This document shows, in pieces, positions 44,986 through 53,760 of a stretch of DNA of 64,000 nt; positions within the stretch are counted from its first letter, which is position 1, and every line of letters begins with the position of its first letter. This DNA is from Clostridium_AD sp050717635 (lineage in GTDB: Bacteria; Bacillota; Clostridia; Clostridiales; Clostridiaceae). Below the pieces are notes generated by a model that was not told where the DNA came from, searched no databases, and saw only the letters and a list, made by a program, of their open reading frames with translations. Both the position numbers and the translations under genes were made by a program. Location: positions 62,001-126,000 of the forward strand of contig NZ_JBOITO010000007.1 in the NCBI RefSeq assembly GCF_050717635.1, in the 5' to 3' direction.

Positions 44986-47272
44986 CTACTTTCTTTTTTT
45001 GTATTTTCGTACTGTAAATTGCTAACATCCATATATAATAATTAGAAATAATAAATACACTCCCGGCTAAATAGACTTTCCAACTACTATCTATACCAAT
45101 ATAGAATTTCCAGTTACTAACATTCATCATATTTTCAAATGATAAACAAATATGCGGGAAAACAAAATATCCTCCACACAAGGTCAATATAATTACTAAA
45201 AGATAAGTAGAAACTACACTAGAAAATATTTTGTTGCGCTTATATCCTAAAAATTGCATAATCTTAATATCCTTCAAACTATCATGTATATTTAAAGATG
45301 CAATTAGCGAAAATACTAGTATTACTATTATTACAGAGAACGCTAAAATGATACCTACTATCATTAGAATCTGAGAAAAATTATTTAAATTATTATCTTG
45401 GTACTCACTAAGAGTCTCTACTCTTAATGCTTTATCTAGTATATCTTGTGATATTTTAACTCCATCTTCTTTTTCATAATATACATTATAGCTATCAGCC
45501 TGTATCCAATAATGGTATAATGTCCCTAAATTTATATAGCATCTACTATCATAATTACTATCTAATATCATCTGCACCTGAACTTCTTTTTCTTTTCCTT
45601 TAAGTAGAAGCTTAATCCTATCACCAACATTAATATTATTTCGCTTTGCCAATATTTTCGAGATAACAATTTTATCATCATCTAAATTCTCATATATAGA
45701 TTTTGTAAAAATATCTCCGTCTATATTTAAGCCCATTAATTCAATAGTTTCTTTATTTGAATTTGAAACAATATTAGCCTCACTTTGATATGAGACATTT
45801 TTGTCAGTTGAATACTGCAATTTATCAAAATAATATAGTTTTTCATATTTTGCACTGCTGTTTAATTCACTTACTTCCGTATACTGTTTTGCGTATAGTC
45901 CTATACCCATAGCTAAAAATATGCTAGCTAGTAATACCCCTATTACTATAATTAATACCCTATTAATCTTCTTAAGTGCAAAAGCCGTTTTTATAGCATA
46001 AGTTAATGGTAATTTTTTAGTTATTGTTTTACTTAGTCTCAACACTACACTGTTTTTTGAAAGGCTTTCGCTCTTTAAAAGTATCAATGTCTTAGTCCCA
46101 GCTTTCTTAAGTGTAAGATATCCTACAACCATTATTATAAATCCAAGGATAAATATTGAAAATAAAAATATTTCTGAATTAAAAGAAGCCTTTTTCAAAT
46201 ATATAATATTATATAGTTGAGCGAATTGATTACGAATCATATAAATATTCATTTTACCCAATATGTTTCCAATCAAAAGTCCAACTATACCTAACACTAC
46301 ATAAATAATCGTAACTGATGCCGATATTTTCCATCTTGAAACACCTACTACTTTTAATAATCCAATGTCTTTATCAAGTGAATCAAGAAGATTTTTCAAA
46401 GTAATATAAAATATTATTAATGTTACAAATATATATGCAATCAGTGCCACATATGCCAACTTTAAATTCATTTGAATTGCATCTTCAATATTTTTTAAAT
46501 AATCTATGGTATCTGAATAATAAGTAGAATTATCAATTGCGTATTTCTCAAAGCTTACTTTATCTTTTGCATCTTCAAAAGAAAGTAAATAGTGAAATTC
46601 TTCATCCACATCAAGTGACCTATATTCCTCAACTGACAAAAACACTCCAATATTATTTTTTGTCAAGTTATTTGATGAGTTTTTCATACTATATAACTGC
46701 ATCGCATCAACGCTTGTATAGTTACCCACAATGGAATATTTCTTATCACGAATAGTCAACTTATTGTCATTGTAAAATGATTCAATGTTTGTCACATATG
46801 CATGTCCTACATCCAACTTTTGGTCTTTCCCTATGACACGATTGATATTCCCACTGTATGCAGTAATAAAGTATGTCTTTCCATCTTCTTTTAATACTTT
46901 ATAAGTATACTTTTCGTATTTAAAATTGTACTTACTGCTTAAGTCTTCCATTTCTGATTTATAATATTTGTTTAGTGAAATATTATACTTATCAACTAAT
47001 TGATAAAAATCTTTATGTAGATCTTGTTGATCTATTGAATATTCTTGTGCGAGTTCCATAATTCCAGCTTTTGAAATATTTAGTTTTGGGATGAAGGAAC
47101 AATCACTCCTATTTGAATCTGCAATTAAATAATCATAATTATTCTGAACATATACTACTCCTAAATATAGATAGTTAAAAAGGAACGCTACACTAGCAAT
47201 TAAAATACTAATCGAAATAATTTGAATTTTATTCCCAACAATACTTTTCCTTAAAAATTTCATTTCTTCCAT
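44978..47272 (-). CDS. ABC transporter permease, FtsX/MacB-like
   Basis: This 764-aa membrane protein has one N-terminal helix (about residues 15-37), a large outside domain up to about residue 255, three helices, and near residue 420 a second helix-outside domain-three-helix unit. This doubled FtsX layout is typical of permeases that move peptides, bacitracin-like compounds or lipids. It follows its ATPase by one base. Export of, or self-resistance to, the cluster product is the probable role. Confidence 0.82.
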   Translation of the reverse strand: MEEMKFLRKSIVGNKIQIISISILIASVAFLFNYLYLGVVYVQNNYDYLIADSNRSDCSFIPKLNISKAGIMELAQEYSIDQQDLHKDFYQLVDKYNISLNKYYKSEMEDLSSKYNFKYEKYTYKVLKEDGKTYFITAYSGNINRVIGKDQKLDVGHAYVTNIESFYNDNKLTIRDKKYSIVGNYTSVDAMQLYSMKNSSNNLTKNNIGVFLSVEEYRSLDVDEEFHYLLSFEDAKDKVSFEKYAIDNSTYYSDTIDYLKNIEDAIQMNLKLAYVALIAYIFVTLIIFYITLKNLLDSLDKDIGLLKVVGVSRWKISASVTIIYVVLGIVGLLIGNILGKMNIYMIRNQFAQLYNIIYLKKASFNSEIFLFSIFILGFIIMVVGYLTLKKAGTKTLILLKSESLSKNSVVLRLSKTITKKLPLTYAIKTAFALKKINRVLIIVIGVLLASIFLAMGIGLYAKQYTEVSELNSSAKYEKLYYFDKLQYSTDKNVSYQSEANIVSNSNKETIELMGLNIDGDIFTKSIYENLDDDKIVISKILAKRNNINVGDRIKLLLKGKEKEVQVQMILDSNYDSRCYINLGTLYHYWIQADSYNVYYEKEDGVKISQDILDKALRVETLSEYQDNNLNNFSQILMIVGIILAFSVIIVILVFSLIASLNIHDSLKDIKIMQFLGYKRNKIFSSVVSTYLLVIILTLCGGYFVFPHICLSFENMMNVSNWKFYIGIDSSWKVYLAGSVFIISNYYIWMLAIYSTKIQKKKVDA

Positions 47273-47273
47273 A

Positions 47274-47969
47274 TTACCACTCTACCTCTCCAACATTACA
47301 AGCCTCACCCTCTTCTTCACTTACGATGTTTCCATCTTTAACGTAAATTACTTTGTCAGATATCCTTGCTATTTTTTCATTATGCGTTACCATGATAATT
47401 GTAGTTTTTTCCTCTTTTTGTATCTTTTTTAGCACCTCTAAAACATTCTTACTTGATTCTGTATCTAATGCACCAGTTGGTTCATCACAAATTAGTATTT
47501 CTGGATTTTTTACAATTGCACGTGCTATTGCAACACGTTGTTTTTGACCTCCTGATAACTGGTCAGGAAGTTTATACTTATGTTCACCTAATCCTACTTT
47601 TTCTAAAGCCTGTTTTGCATCTTTTTTAGTCTTACCAACTAATTTTCCTGATAATTGAACGTTTTCTAACACTGTTAAATTATTCAACAAAAAATATTCT
47701 TGAAAAATATATCCGATTTTTTTAATTCTAATACTTTCCTTTTTCTTTTGCGAAATGTCCTTTAAACTATACTCATCCCAATAAACATTACCAACACTAA
47801 AACTCTCAAGTCCTGCAATAATATTTAAAAGCGTAGTTTTCCCGCTTCCACTTGGCCCTAAAATTGTTACTAATTTAGACTTTGGAATATTTAAATTAAC
47901 ATTTTTCAATATTTCAACATTACTATTCCCATTTTTAAAACTTTTGTATAAATTCTCTACTTTTATCAA
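47274..47969 (-). CDS. ABC transporter ATPase, MacB/LolD-like
   Basis: This 231-aa subunit has Walker A GPSGSGKTTLLN, the signature LSGGQKQRVAIARA, Walker B ILICDEPTGALD and the switch MVTHNEKIA. The GALDTES stretch marks the MacB/LolD/FtsE class. The start is a TTG that overlaps the TGA of the preceding thioesterase gene (TTGA), indicating translational coupling. It pairs with the FtsX-like permease. Confidence 0.9.
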   Translation of the reverse strand: MIKVENLYKSFKNGNSNVEILKNVNLNIPKSKLVTILGPSGSGKTTLLNIIAGLESFSVGNVYWDEYSLKDISQKKKESIRIKKIGYIFQEYFLLNNLTVLENVQLSGKLVGKTKKDAKQALEKVGLGEHKYKLPDQLSGGQKQRVAIARAIVKNPEILICDEPTGALDTESSKNVLEVLKKIQKEEKTTIIMVTHNEKIARISDKVIYVKDGNIVSEEEGEACNVGEVEW

Positions 47970-48853
47970 TTTATTGTAGCCTCCGATCCAATTTCATTAT
48001 TTGCCCAAATTTCGCCTAATATATTGTTTGCCATATATTTAACATTTTCAGGTGCTATTAATCCTATATGATCTGACTTTATATCAAAGAAATATGTTTC
48101 TCTTGCAAAATAAGTCCACTCCTTATAATTTTTGATTTCCTCATCTACTGCATTGAAATAATATATTAATGTATTTATTTTTCTCGCTGGAATAATGTAG
48201 TTATAATGAGTTTCTTCAAAGCCTCTTACTAAACTTAGATATTTAATTACTTGTTCCCCATCCTTATCAATATGCATTTTCATAATTAAATTTTTCATAT
48301 ATATAGGCATTTTTTTCTTTATAAACCAGAAAATCAATTTATGTCTAACTAAAAATTTACTGAATATCCTCCATAAATCTTCAGTAGTGTTAATTATCGT
48401 TCTATTAGTTTTAAATGGAATTCCAGTTTTTCTGAAGAATACTTTTTCCTCTTCTAGTGTGAATGTATTTCTTTCTCTCTTTTGATTCGGTGGAATTGCA
48501 TTTAACAAAACTAAATATGGTACTATTCCTTTTGATTTTGTGCACATTTCATATGCGATTTTCCCACCAATACAATATCCAACAATTAAATAAACTTCTG
48601 TAACTCCAATTTCATTTAAGTATCCTATATATTTATTAGCAATATCGCTAATATCATGAATCTTTGGTGCATATGTCATGGAACTAGCATCATACCGTAT
48701 TCCATAAATATTATATTCTTTAGCGATATCTTTGCAGAAATTAATATATTGAATAATTTCTCCACTACCATCGTGTATAAAAACAATATTTTTTTCTCCA
48801 CTTCCTCTTCTTAATAATATCAGGCTATTGTTGAAAAAAGTTCTATCCTTCAT
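47966..48853 (-). CDS. thioesterase-like alpha/beta hydrolase with Cys nucleophile
   Basis: This 295-aa free-standing hydrolase resembles the type I thioesterase domain that ends NRPS chains. The elbow reads LIVGYCIGGKIAYEM, so the nucleophile is Cys94 where Ser is usual. Candidate partners are Asp237 (NAVDEEI) and His262 (KSDHIGLI). An early NIVFIHDGSGEIIQY loop supplies the oxyanion hole. Its start overlaps the carrier protein gene by 11 bases, so it likely releases the product from that carrier. Cys-type thioesterases are known for strained or thioester-sensitive products. Confidence 0.82.
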   Translation of the reverse strand: MKDRTFFNNSLILLRRGSGEKNIVFIHDGSGEIIQYINFCKDIAKEYNIYGIRYDASSMTYAPKIHDISDIANKYIGYLNEIGVTEVYLIVGYCIGGKIAYEMCTKSKGIVPYLVLLNAIPPNQKRERNTFTLEEEKVFFRKTGIPFKTNRTIINTTEDLWRIFSKFLVRHKLIFWFIKKKMPIYMKNLIMKMHIDKDGEQVIKYLSLVRGFEETHYNYIIPARKINTLIYYFNAVDEEIKNYKEWTYFARETYFFDIKSDHIGLIAPENVKYMANNILGEIWANNEIGSEATIN

Positions 48854-49061
48854 TTTTCACTACTCCTGTAATACACTCAATTGTAGCATCTTGGAAAAAG
48901 TTCATAATATCTATATTAACTCCATATTCCTCCTCTGCCCTCTGTAACACCTTCATTACCTTTAGTGAATCCCCTCCATTTTCAAAAAAATTCTTATTTT
49001 CATCTATATTATCCTTTTTCAGAATTTCACTCCACAATTTTATAACATCCTCTTTTTTCAT
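48843..49061 (-). CDS. free-standing peptidyl carrier protein
   Basis: This 72-aa carrier domain has the phosphopantetheine site in FFENGGDSLKVMKVL (Ser of GGDS). The start is ATG 49061, overlapping the TGA of the preceding condensation-domain frame (ATGA), after GGAGGAG. The GGDS form is that of peptidyl rather than fatty-acid carriers. It sits exactly where the second module's T domain would be, between C2 and the thioesterase. Confidence 0.87.
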   Translation of the reverse strand: MKKEDVIKLWSEILKKDNIDENKNFFENGGDSLKVMKVLQRAEEEYGVNIDIMNFFQDATIECITGVVKNEG

Positions 49062-49648
49062 ATTACACACTCCTCCAAGTTTATTATCATCTTTTTAGCT
49101 TCAATTTCCAATAAATTCAAGTCATCTAAGCTGAAATAATTGCTAGTAATAACTATTTTAGTATCGATATCCCTTTCATAAATGTGAATTGTACACCCGA
49201 AATTTTCCGGATATAAAACAATGTTTTCTTCTATTTTCATTCCTTTTGGAATTTCATACTCCTGAAAAGCCGTAATTACAATTTGAAATAACTCCATCCC
49301 ATCATTGGCTTCTACCACCTTTGCATAAGGGATAAACTTATTTGAAATAGAATAATTTAAGCTTTCTTGTGTCTGCCTATAATCTTCGATACTCTCCTTG
49401 CATGATACTATAAATGGAATTGTATTTATCATTGGTCCTACTATATTCTCAACTATCTTTGAATCTCTCAGATTCACTGGTGTCCCTACTGTATACACAT
49501 CACCTTTTTTAAGTCCACCACTTTTCTTAATTCCATTCATAAATATTACGCTTAAAAGGGTCTGCATAGATATTGATATACTCTTTTTAAACTCCAATAA
49601 TACTTTATTCTCTTTTTCAGAAAAAATTATTATTTTCTTAACTGTTAT
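49058..49648 (-). pseudogene. 3' part of the NRPS gene (second half of condensation domain 2)
   Basis: The frame encodes the C-terminal half of a condensation domain: KIIIFSEKENKVLLEF, then SMQTLLSVIFMNG, the conserved GTPVNLRDSKIVENIVGPM and NTIPFIV. It has no start of its own; the nominal TTG at 49666 lies in transposon DNA. It continues the frame of the gene part ending at 53835. Joined through one copy of the 7-bp repeat, the reading frame gives 1378 residues in all, ending just before the carrier protein gene. Confidence 0.85.
49642..49648. repeat. target-site duplication, left copy
   Basis: CTGTTAT directly abuts the left element end TGTTATAGGAC and is repeated exactly at 53835-53841, next to the right end. 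Confidence 0.85.
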
Positions 49649-49677
49649 TGTTATAGGACGTTCCAATTTGCAGCACT
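49649..49677 (+). repeat. left inverted repeat of the transposon
   Basis: It begins TGTTATAGGACGTTCC and continues AATTTGCAGCA. Aligned to the right end read inward, about three of four positions agree, with the block ATTTGCAG identical. Confidence 0.7.
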
Positions 49678-49773
49678 TAAGACAATAAAAACTGCAGCAA
49701 GAATACCCAAGAAATCCGTAGATAGTTTTATAATTGATACTAAACTGCCTACGGCATATATTTTAAATATATC

Positions 49774-50085
49774 TTATTTAAAGTGTATCTTATCTGCGAT
49801 AGAATATAAAGCAGAAGCGACCGTAATTCCATCAATTTTACCCAAAACATTAGAAAGTTTTTCAGTACTATAAAATTTATCATCTAAAGTTCCTAAGTGG
49901 CATCCAGCACCGAAATCAGGCATACATGCAAAATTACCCATAGAAGTTTTTCCAATCAACACCAATATACCAGATCGACTATCAATTCTTATTTCATAAT
50001 GGCTACCATAATTAACTATAGAAGTTATGCTGCCCGTCCAGGTTTCTTTTCCTTTTTTAGATTGATTTACACATTGAAACACCAT
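49774..50085 (-). CDS. accessory transposon protein, 103 aa
   Basis: This small protein reads MVFQCVNQSKKGKETWTGSI, then IVNYGSHYEIRIDSRSGILV, and ACMPDFGAGCHLG. A beta-rich fold is likely. It is the last gene of the element. After its TAA the same frame stays open for 39 more codons and encodes a hydrophobic stretch (LSTDFLGILAAVFIVLSAANW) ending at the element tip, so readthrough would give a membrane-anchored form. I do not recognise the family. Confidence 0.6.
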   Translation of the reverse strand: MVFQCVNQSKKGKETWTGSITSIVNYGSHYEIRIDSRSGILVLIGKTSMGNFACMPDFGAGCHLGTLDDKFYSTEKLSNVLGKIDGITVASALYSIADKIHFK

Positions 50086-50113
50086 TTATATATATCGCCG
50101 TCCTTTATTAGAA

Positions 50114-50299
50114 TTAAAATGGATTTTCATAATCTTCTGCCGTAGGCATTTCTTGGCTAAGCTTTGTATAAAGAAAATTTATTTCCATTCTTAGTTGTCT
50201 ATTATCAAACTCCAAATCTACAATGAATCTATTAAGTTTATCTATTTTACTTTTATAATTTTTACAATTAGTATCATCATTATATTTTTTGTTTCCCAT
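50114..50299 (-). CDS. accessory transposon protein, 61 aa
   Basis: The ATG lies inside the last 20 bases of the ATPase gene, so the two are translationally coupled. The peptide is charged and helical, with KIDKLNRFIVDLEFDNRQLR suggesting a coiled coil. The function is unknown; it may modulate the ATPase or the transposase. Confidence 0.55.
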   Translation of the reverse strand: MGNKKYNDDTNCKNYKSKIDKLNRFIVDLEFDNRQLRMEINFLYTKLSQEMPTAEDYENPF

Positions 50300-51095
50300 A
50301 TGATAATTTCTCCTCCGCTATTTTTAAAATTTCCTCAGTAAGTATGGATGTTTTAAGCTTATATGCCTCAAACATAGCCGCATAGCATAATTGATTTATT
50401 TTCCTTGGAATTCCAGAAGTCATACTATGTATAAATGGAAAAGATTTTTCATCAATTATTGGGTTTTTACATATAGCCATATCAAGCTGATAATTAATAT
50501 ATTCTTTAGTTTGAGCAATGCTTAGACCTGAGCAATCTAAAAATAATGATATTCTCTGTTTTAAAGGCAAATTAACGGAAAGATTAAGTTGATTAATAAT
50601 TGAAGGTAGACCAGCAAGAATCAGCGAAAAATTCCCTCCTTCATCATAAAAACTTCGTATCTCGTCAAACATTGGAATAGAAAGTGTATGCGCTTCGTCG
50701 ATGATAACACAATTAAATTTTCCTTGTGAATTCTCTTCATTAAAGTAGGATATAATTTGATTTTTTATATCATCAGCATTAAATGAGGGTTTTAATCCAA
50801 GCTTAATCGCTAAAGTCTTGTAAAGAGATTTTTTATTAGGATTAGATAATTCGGCCCCAACAACTCTAAATTCAGAAGGATCAAGGTCATTCATAGCATA
50901 AAAAATTAATGAACTTTTTCCAGACCCTGATGCCCCTGTAACTGCAGCTATTTGTCTTGAATAAAAAACTGTGGAAATAAAGTCTAAATTGGTATTAAAT
51001 TCATCATACTTAAAACTTTGTTTTGTCCTATCTAAGAAAGGCATTTTAGCTAGTGCAAATCTTTCTAGAATTGCTGTTTGAACTTTTGTATTCAT
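50280..51095 (-). CDS. AAA ATPase of the transposon, TnsC/TniB/p271 type
   Basis: This 271-aa ATPase has Walker A AVTGASGSGKSSLIFYA (near residue 55), Walker B FNCVIIDEAHTLSIPMFDEI and a sensor region FSLILAGLPSIINQL. TnsC-type proteins choose and mark the target and activate the transposase. Its size equals the p271 ATPase of Tn552. GGAGG precedes the ATG, 17 bases after the transposase gene. Confidence 0.85.
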   Translation of the reverse strand: MNTKVQTAILERFALAKMPFLDRTKQSFKYDEFNTNLDFISTVFYSRQIAAVTGASGSGKSSLIFYAMNDLDPSEFRVVGAELSNPNKKSLYKTLAIKLGLKPSFNADDIKNQIISYFNEENSQGKFNCVIIDEAHTLSIPMFDEIRSFYDEGGNFSLILAGLPSIINQLNLSVNLPLKQRISLFLDCSGLSIAQTKEYINYQLDMAICKNPIIDEKSFPFIHSMTSGIPRKINQLCYAAMFEAYKLKTSILTEEILKIAEEKLSYGKQKI

Positions 51096-51112
51096 ATTTT
51101 TTCAACCTCCGG

Positions 51113-52792
51113 TTAAGTTTTTTCTTTGTTTAATTTGGATAAATATATACTTTTAAGCTGAGTTAGATAGTATAAGAAATTCCGCTTAAAATCTGGTGTG
51201 GTTTCTTTAATATCTGTCAGTATAGATATTAAAATCTCACGATTGAAGTCTTTAAACGTTTCCCATAGCTCGTAGAGCTTTCCTTTTTCGGCAAAAGTGA
51301 CATTATCAATATCTAAAAGTTGCGAAACTAACTCTACAAACTCAGTTTTAGTTATAATATAATCTTTATCTTTTAGTGTCTTCGATATGTTTCCATTTTC
51401 AACAGGTTTAACTTTATCATCTACAGTTTGAATCACTACATTTTTAGATAAACTTATAGATAGTTGTTCTTTTAGGTAATCTTGATAATTGCTTTTTATG
51501 CTAATTAAATACTGCTTTGATATTTCGGAATCTGAGCAGGGATCTTCTTCTATAGTACCTACAGATTTATGCTTCTGTCTTTTAAGGTTGATAATATTTG
51601 CAATTCCAAAATATTTACAATTACAATAAACATGAATAGAATCTAAATGGAAAGGGCTATATCTTAAACCAATTTTCTTCCCTACAAGTTGCCCATCAAT
51701 TTCATAGGTATTACCTTCAAAGGAAATACAACCATATTTATCTACCGTTCTTTCGTCATAATGAAGAAATATTTCATCAAGTTGCACTGGCGAAAAAAAA
51801 TTCAATTTAGTTCCTTGATTTAAAGAACCCATCCAGCTTTCAACAGGTGTTTTGCTTAATGATGAATGAATTCTATCGTGATATTCTGTTTTAAGCCACC
51901 CCTGAAACATATCGTTTAGCTCCATAATATTTAACACTTTATTTTGCTTAATTTCAGTTACAAAAGAGCTCTGAACATTTCTCCAAAAGACTTCAATTTT
52001 TCCTTTTCCTTGTGGATGATAGGGGGTCGAATATATTAATTTTATACCAAGTTTTGCACAAATTAACTTGAAGTTATCAGAGATAAACACCTTGCCATTA
52101 TCGACATAAAGAGAAGTAGGAGCCCCAAACTTAATTACTGCTTTTTTCAATGAGTCCTCAAGTCTTGTTAATGTTGCATCAAAGTAAAATTGACAGTGTA
52201 AAATTCTTCTCGAATGGTCATCTATAAAACCAATTAGGTATACTAATTTGCTGGAACCACTCCCATCAGAAATATAAAAGCCTTCCATAATATCAGACTG
52301 CCACATTATATTGATTGCTTTTTTCTCATGTTTAACATAAACCCTTGTATCTTTAGATAGATTTTTTCTCGTGTAACCATAATAATATAAAATTCTGTTT
52401 ACTGTTCGAATGTTTAAAAAACCTTTATCAACCTTCTTTACTATCTCTAGCATAGCTACAATCTTTTGAGCTGAACGACAAGGGAGTTCTTCCTTTAGAT
52501 TTAAAATATCTTTTAATAATTCTTCTGATATAGATGGATGCTTTCCCTTATTTGATTTTATTTTTGGTTTCAAGCCCTCAAATCCATACTTTTTATAGTT
52601 GCCATAGTAGGTAAATATAGTTCTTTCTCCAAAGGTAATAGTTCTTTTATTTACAGGGTCATTAAAAACAGTTTGTGACAGCGAATGAGCTGTTTTTCTT
52701 ATCGTGCCTGCTTCTGCTTCAATAAGTGGTAGAATAACTGTGTACCTGAAAAATGCTATAGCATCATCGACGTTGATGCTTCCTTGAAACAT
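51113..52792 (-). CDS. DDE transposase, TniA/TnsB/p480 type
   Basis: This 559-aa transposase has an N-terminal helix-turn-helix region (NKRTITFGERTIFTYYGNYK) and the RNase H catalytic core. The core carries Asp in NIMWQSDIMEGFYI, Asp in SLYVDNGKVFISDN and Glu in HPQGKGKIEVFWRNVQ. A Mu-type beta-barrel C-domain follows (VDKYGCISFEGNTYEIDG). All three catalytic residues are present. It is paired with a TnsC-like ATPase. Confidence 0.9.
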   Translation of the reverse strand: MFQGSINVDDAIAFFRYTVILPLIEAEAGTIRKTAHSLSQTVFNDPVNKRTITFGERTIFTYYGNYKKYGFEGLKPKIKSNKGKHPSISEELLKDILNLKEELPCRSAQKIVAMLEIVKKVDKGFLNIRTVNRILYYYGYTRKNLSKDTRVYVKHEKKAINIMWQSDIMEGFYISDGSGSSKLVYLIGFIDDHSRRILHCQFYFDATLTRLEDSLKKAVIKFGAPTSLYVDNGKVFISDNFKLICAKLGIKLIYSTPYHPQGKGKIEVFWRNVQSSFVTEIKQNKVLNIMELNDMFQGWLKTEYHDRIHSSLSKTPVESWMGSLNQGTKLNFFSPVQLDEIFLHYDERTVDKYGCISFEGNTYEIDGQLVGKKIGLRYSPFHLDSIHVYCNCKYFGIANIINLKRQKHKSVGTIEEDPCSDSEISKQYLISIKSNYQDYLKEQLSISLSKNVVIQTVDDKVKPVENGNISKTLKDKDYIITKTEFVELVSQLLDIDNVTFAEKGKLYELWETFKDFNREILISILTDIKETTPDFKRNFLYYLTQLKSIYLSKLNKEKT

Positions 52793-53050
52793 AAATTCAC
52801 CTTCCTTTTCTTTCGTTTATAGATTAATTCTACAAAAGATAAGGAAAATATAAAAATAAAAAATTCTTGCTATATCAAATTTAAAATATAAGTGGAGGTA
52901 AAATGATATATATTGAAATTAAGTTTTTATAGAATTATTATGGAAAGGAAAAACCCTCTATTTTCGAGGTAGAATAAAGAAGAAAGATAGGCGAAATAGT
53001 ATTATTTTAAGAACTTGTCCTAAGAATAAAGACGTCTGAAAGGTCATAAA

Positions 53051-53668
53051 CTATCTTAAAAATTTGAAAAATCCATTGAGGTAAGAAAGGCTACCGCCTT
53101 TTAATATAAGTGCTTCAGAGCATACAGTTCCTGTTAATAACAGTATAAATATTTCTTTGAATTTTAAATTAATTTTCAAATAGTCATTAAACTTAATGCA
53201 GTTTAATGTGGTATTGAATGTTTCGGTATACTTTGCATTAAGCAATGCTGAGAATTTTTTACATTCTACTGTTTTATTCACTCTTTGGCATGATCTTATT
53301 AAAATATCTTCGCACTCTAATAAGTCTCCAGAATCCTCTATGTAATTAAAAACATTTTCACCCTTTCCTACATTTGTACTGATAAACTCAATTAAATCTG
53401 TAGAGATTTTATTGTATTTTACAACAAACGATGGAAACACACTTATGTATATCTTTTGGCCGGAGGCCGTTTCCCATAATAATGTTTGTATTTTTATTCT
53501 TCTATAGGCTAAATTATTCCCTACTGTAAAATATATTCCTCGTTTAAACGTACCATTTTTCTTGAGTTTATCTGATTCTGGTATACTTAATTCCTTTCGG
53601 ATTGAACTTTTAGAAAAACCTTTAAAATACTTTTTTTCATAATCTTCACAAAAACTATTGAAATCCAT
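53051..53668 (-). CDS. accessory transposon protein, 205 aa
   Basis: This is the first gene read from the right end, 258 bases before the transposase gene. Its segment NLAYRRIKIQTLLW, then KIYISVFPSFVVKYNKIS, resembles the RRxRCxxC...LPSFLxPYxxYS region of small zinc-finger proteins (DUF6431-like) encoded beside similar transposases, but the zinc Cys pair is missing here. No TnsA nuclease triad was found. A helper that binds DNA is the best guess. Confidence 0.5.
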   Translation of the reverse strand: MDFNSFCEDYEKKYFKGFSKSSIRKELSIPESDKLKKNGTFKRGIYFTVGNNLAYRRIKIQTLLWETASGQKIYISVFPSFVVKYNKISTDLIEFISTNVGKGENVFNYIEDSGDLLECEDILIRSCQRVNKTVECKKFSALLNAKYTETFNTTLNCIKFNDYLKINLKFKEIFILLLTGTVCSEALILKGGSLSYLNGFFKFLR

Positions 53669-53719
53669 ATTTAATTGTATTATGATGTTCTTAGGGTTTT
53701 TCGTAGTAGTTTAATCCTA

Positions 53720-53758
53720 AACAAAAAGCACAAGTTGTATTCAATACATCTTGTGCTT
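53720..53758 (-). terminator. terminator just inside the right transposon end
   Basis: The arms AAAAGCACAAG and CTTGTGCTTTT form a strong stem, and TTTTTGTTT follows on the minus strand. It lies right after the artificial stop of the NRPS frame, so it shields the transposon from host transcription and cuts off downstream cluster genes. Confidence 0.75.
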
Positions 53759-53760
53759 TT

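Noticed and set aside
49058..49666. Independent 202-aa condensation protein starting at TTG 49666
   Set aside because: The first residues are encoded by the transposon end. The rest continues the frame of the interrupted synthetase.
53720..53758. Natural terminator of the NRPS operon
   Set aside because: It lies inside the transposon; the original gene continued into the second half of the condensation domain and the downstream carrier gene.
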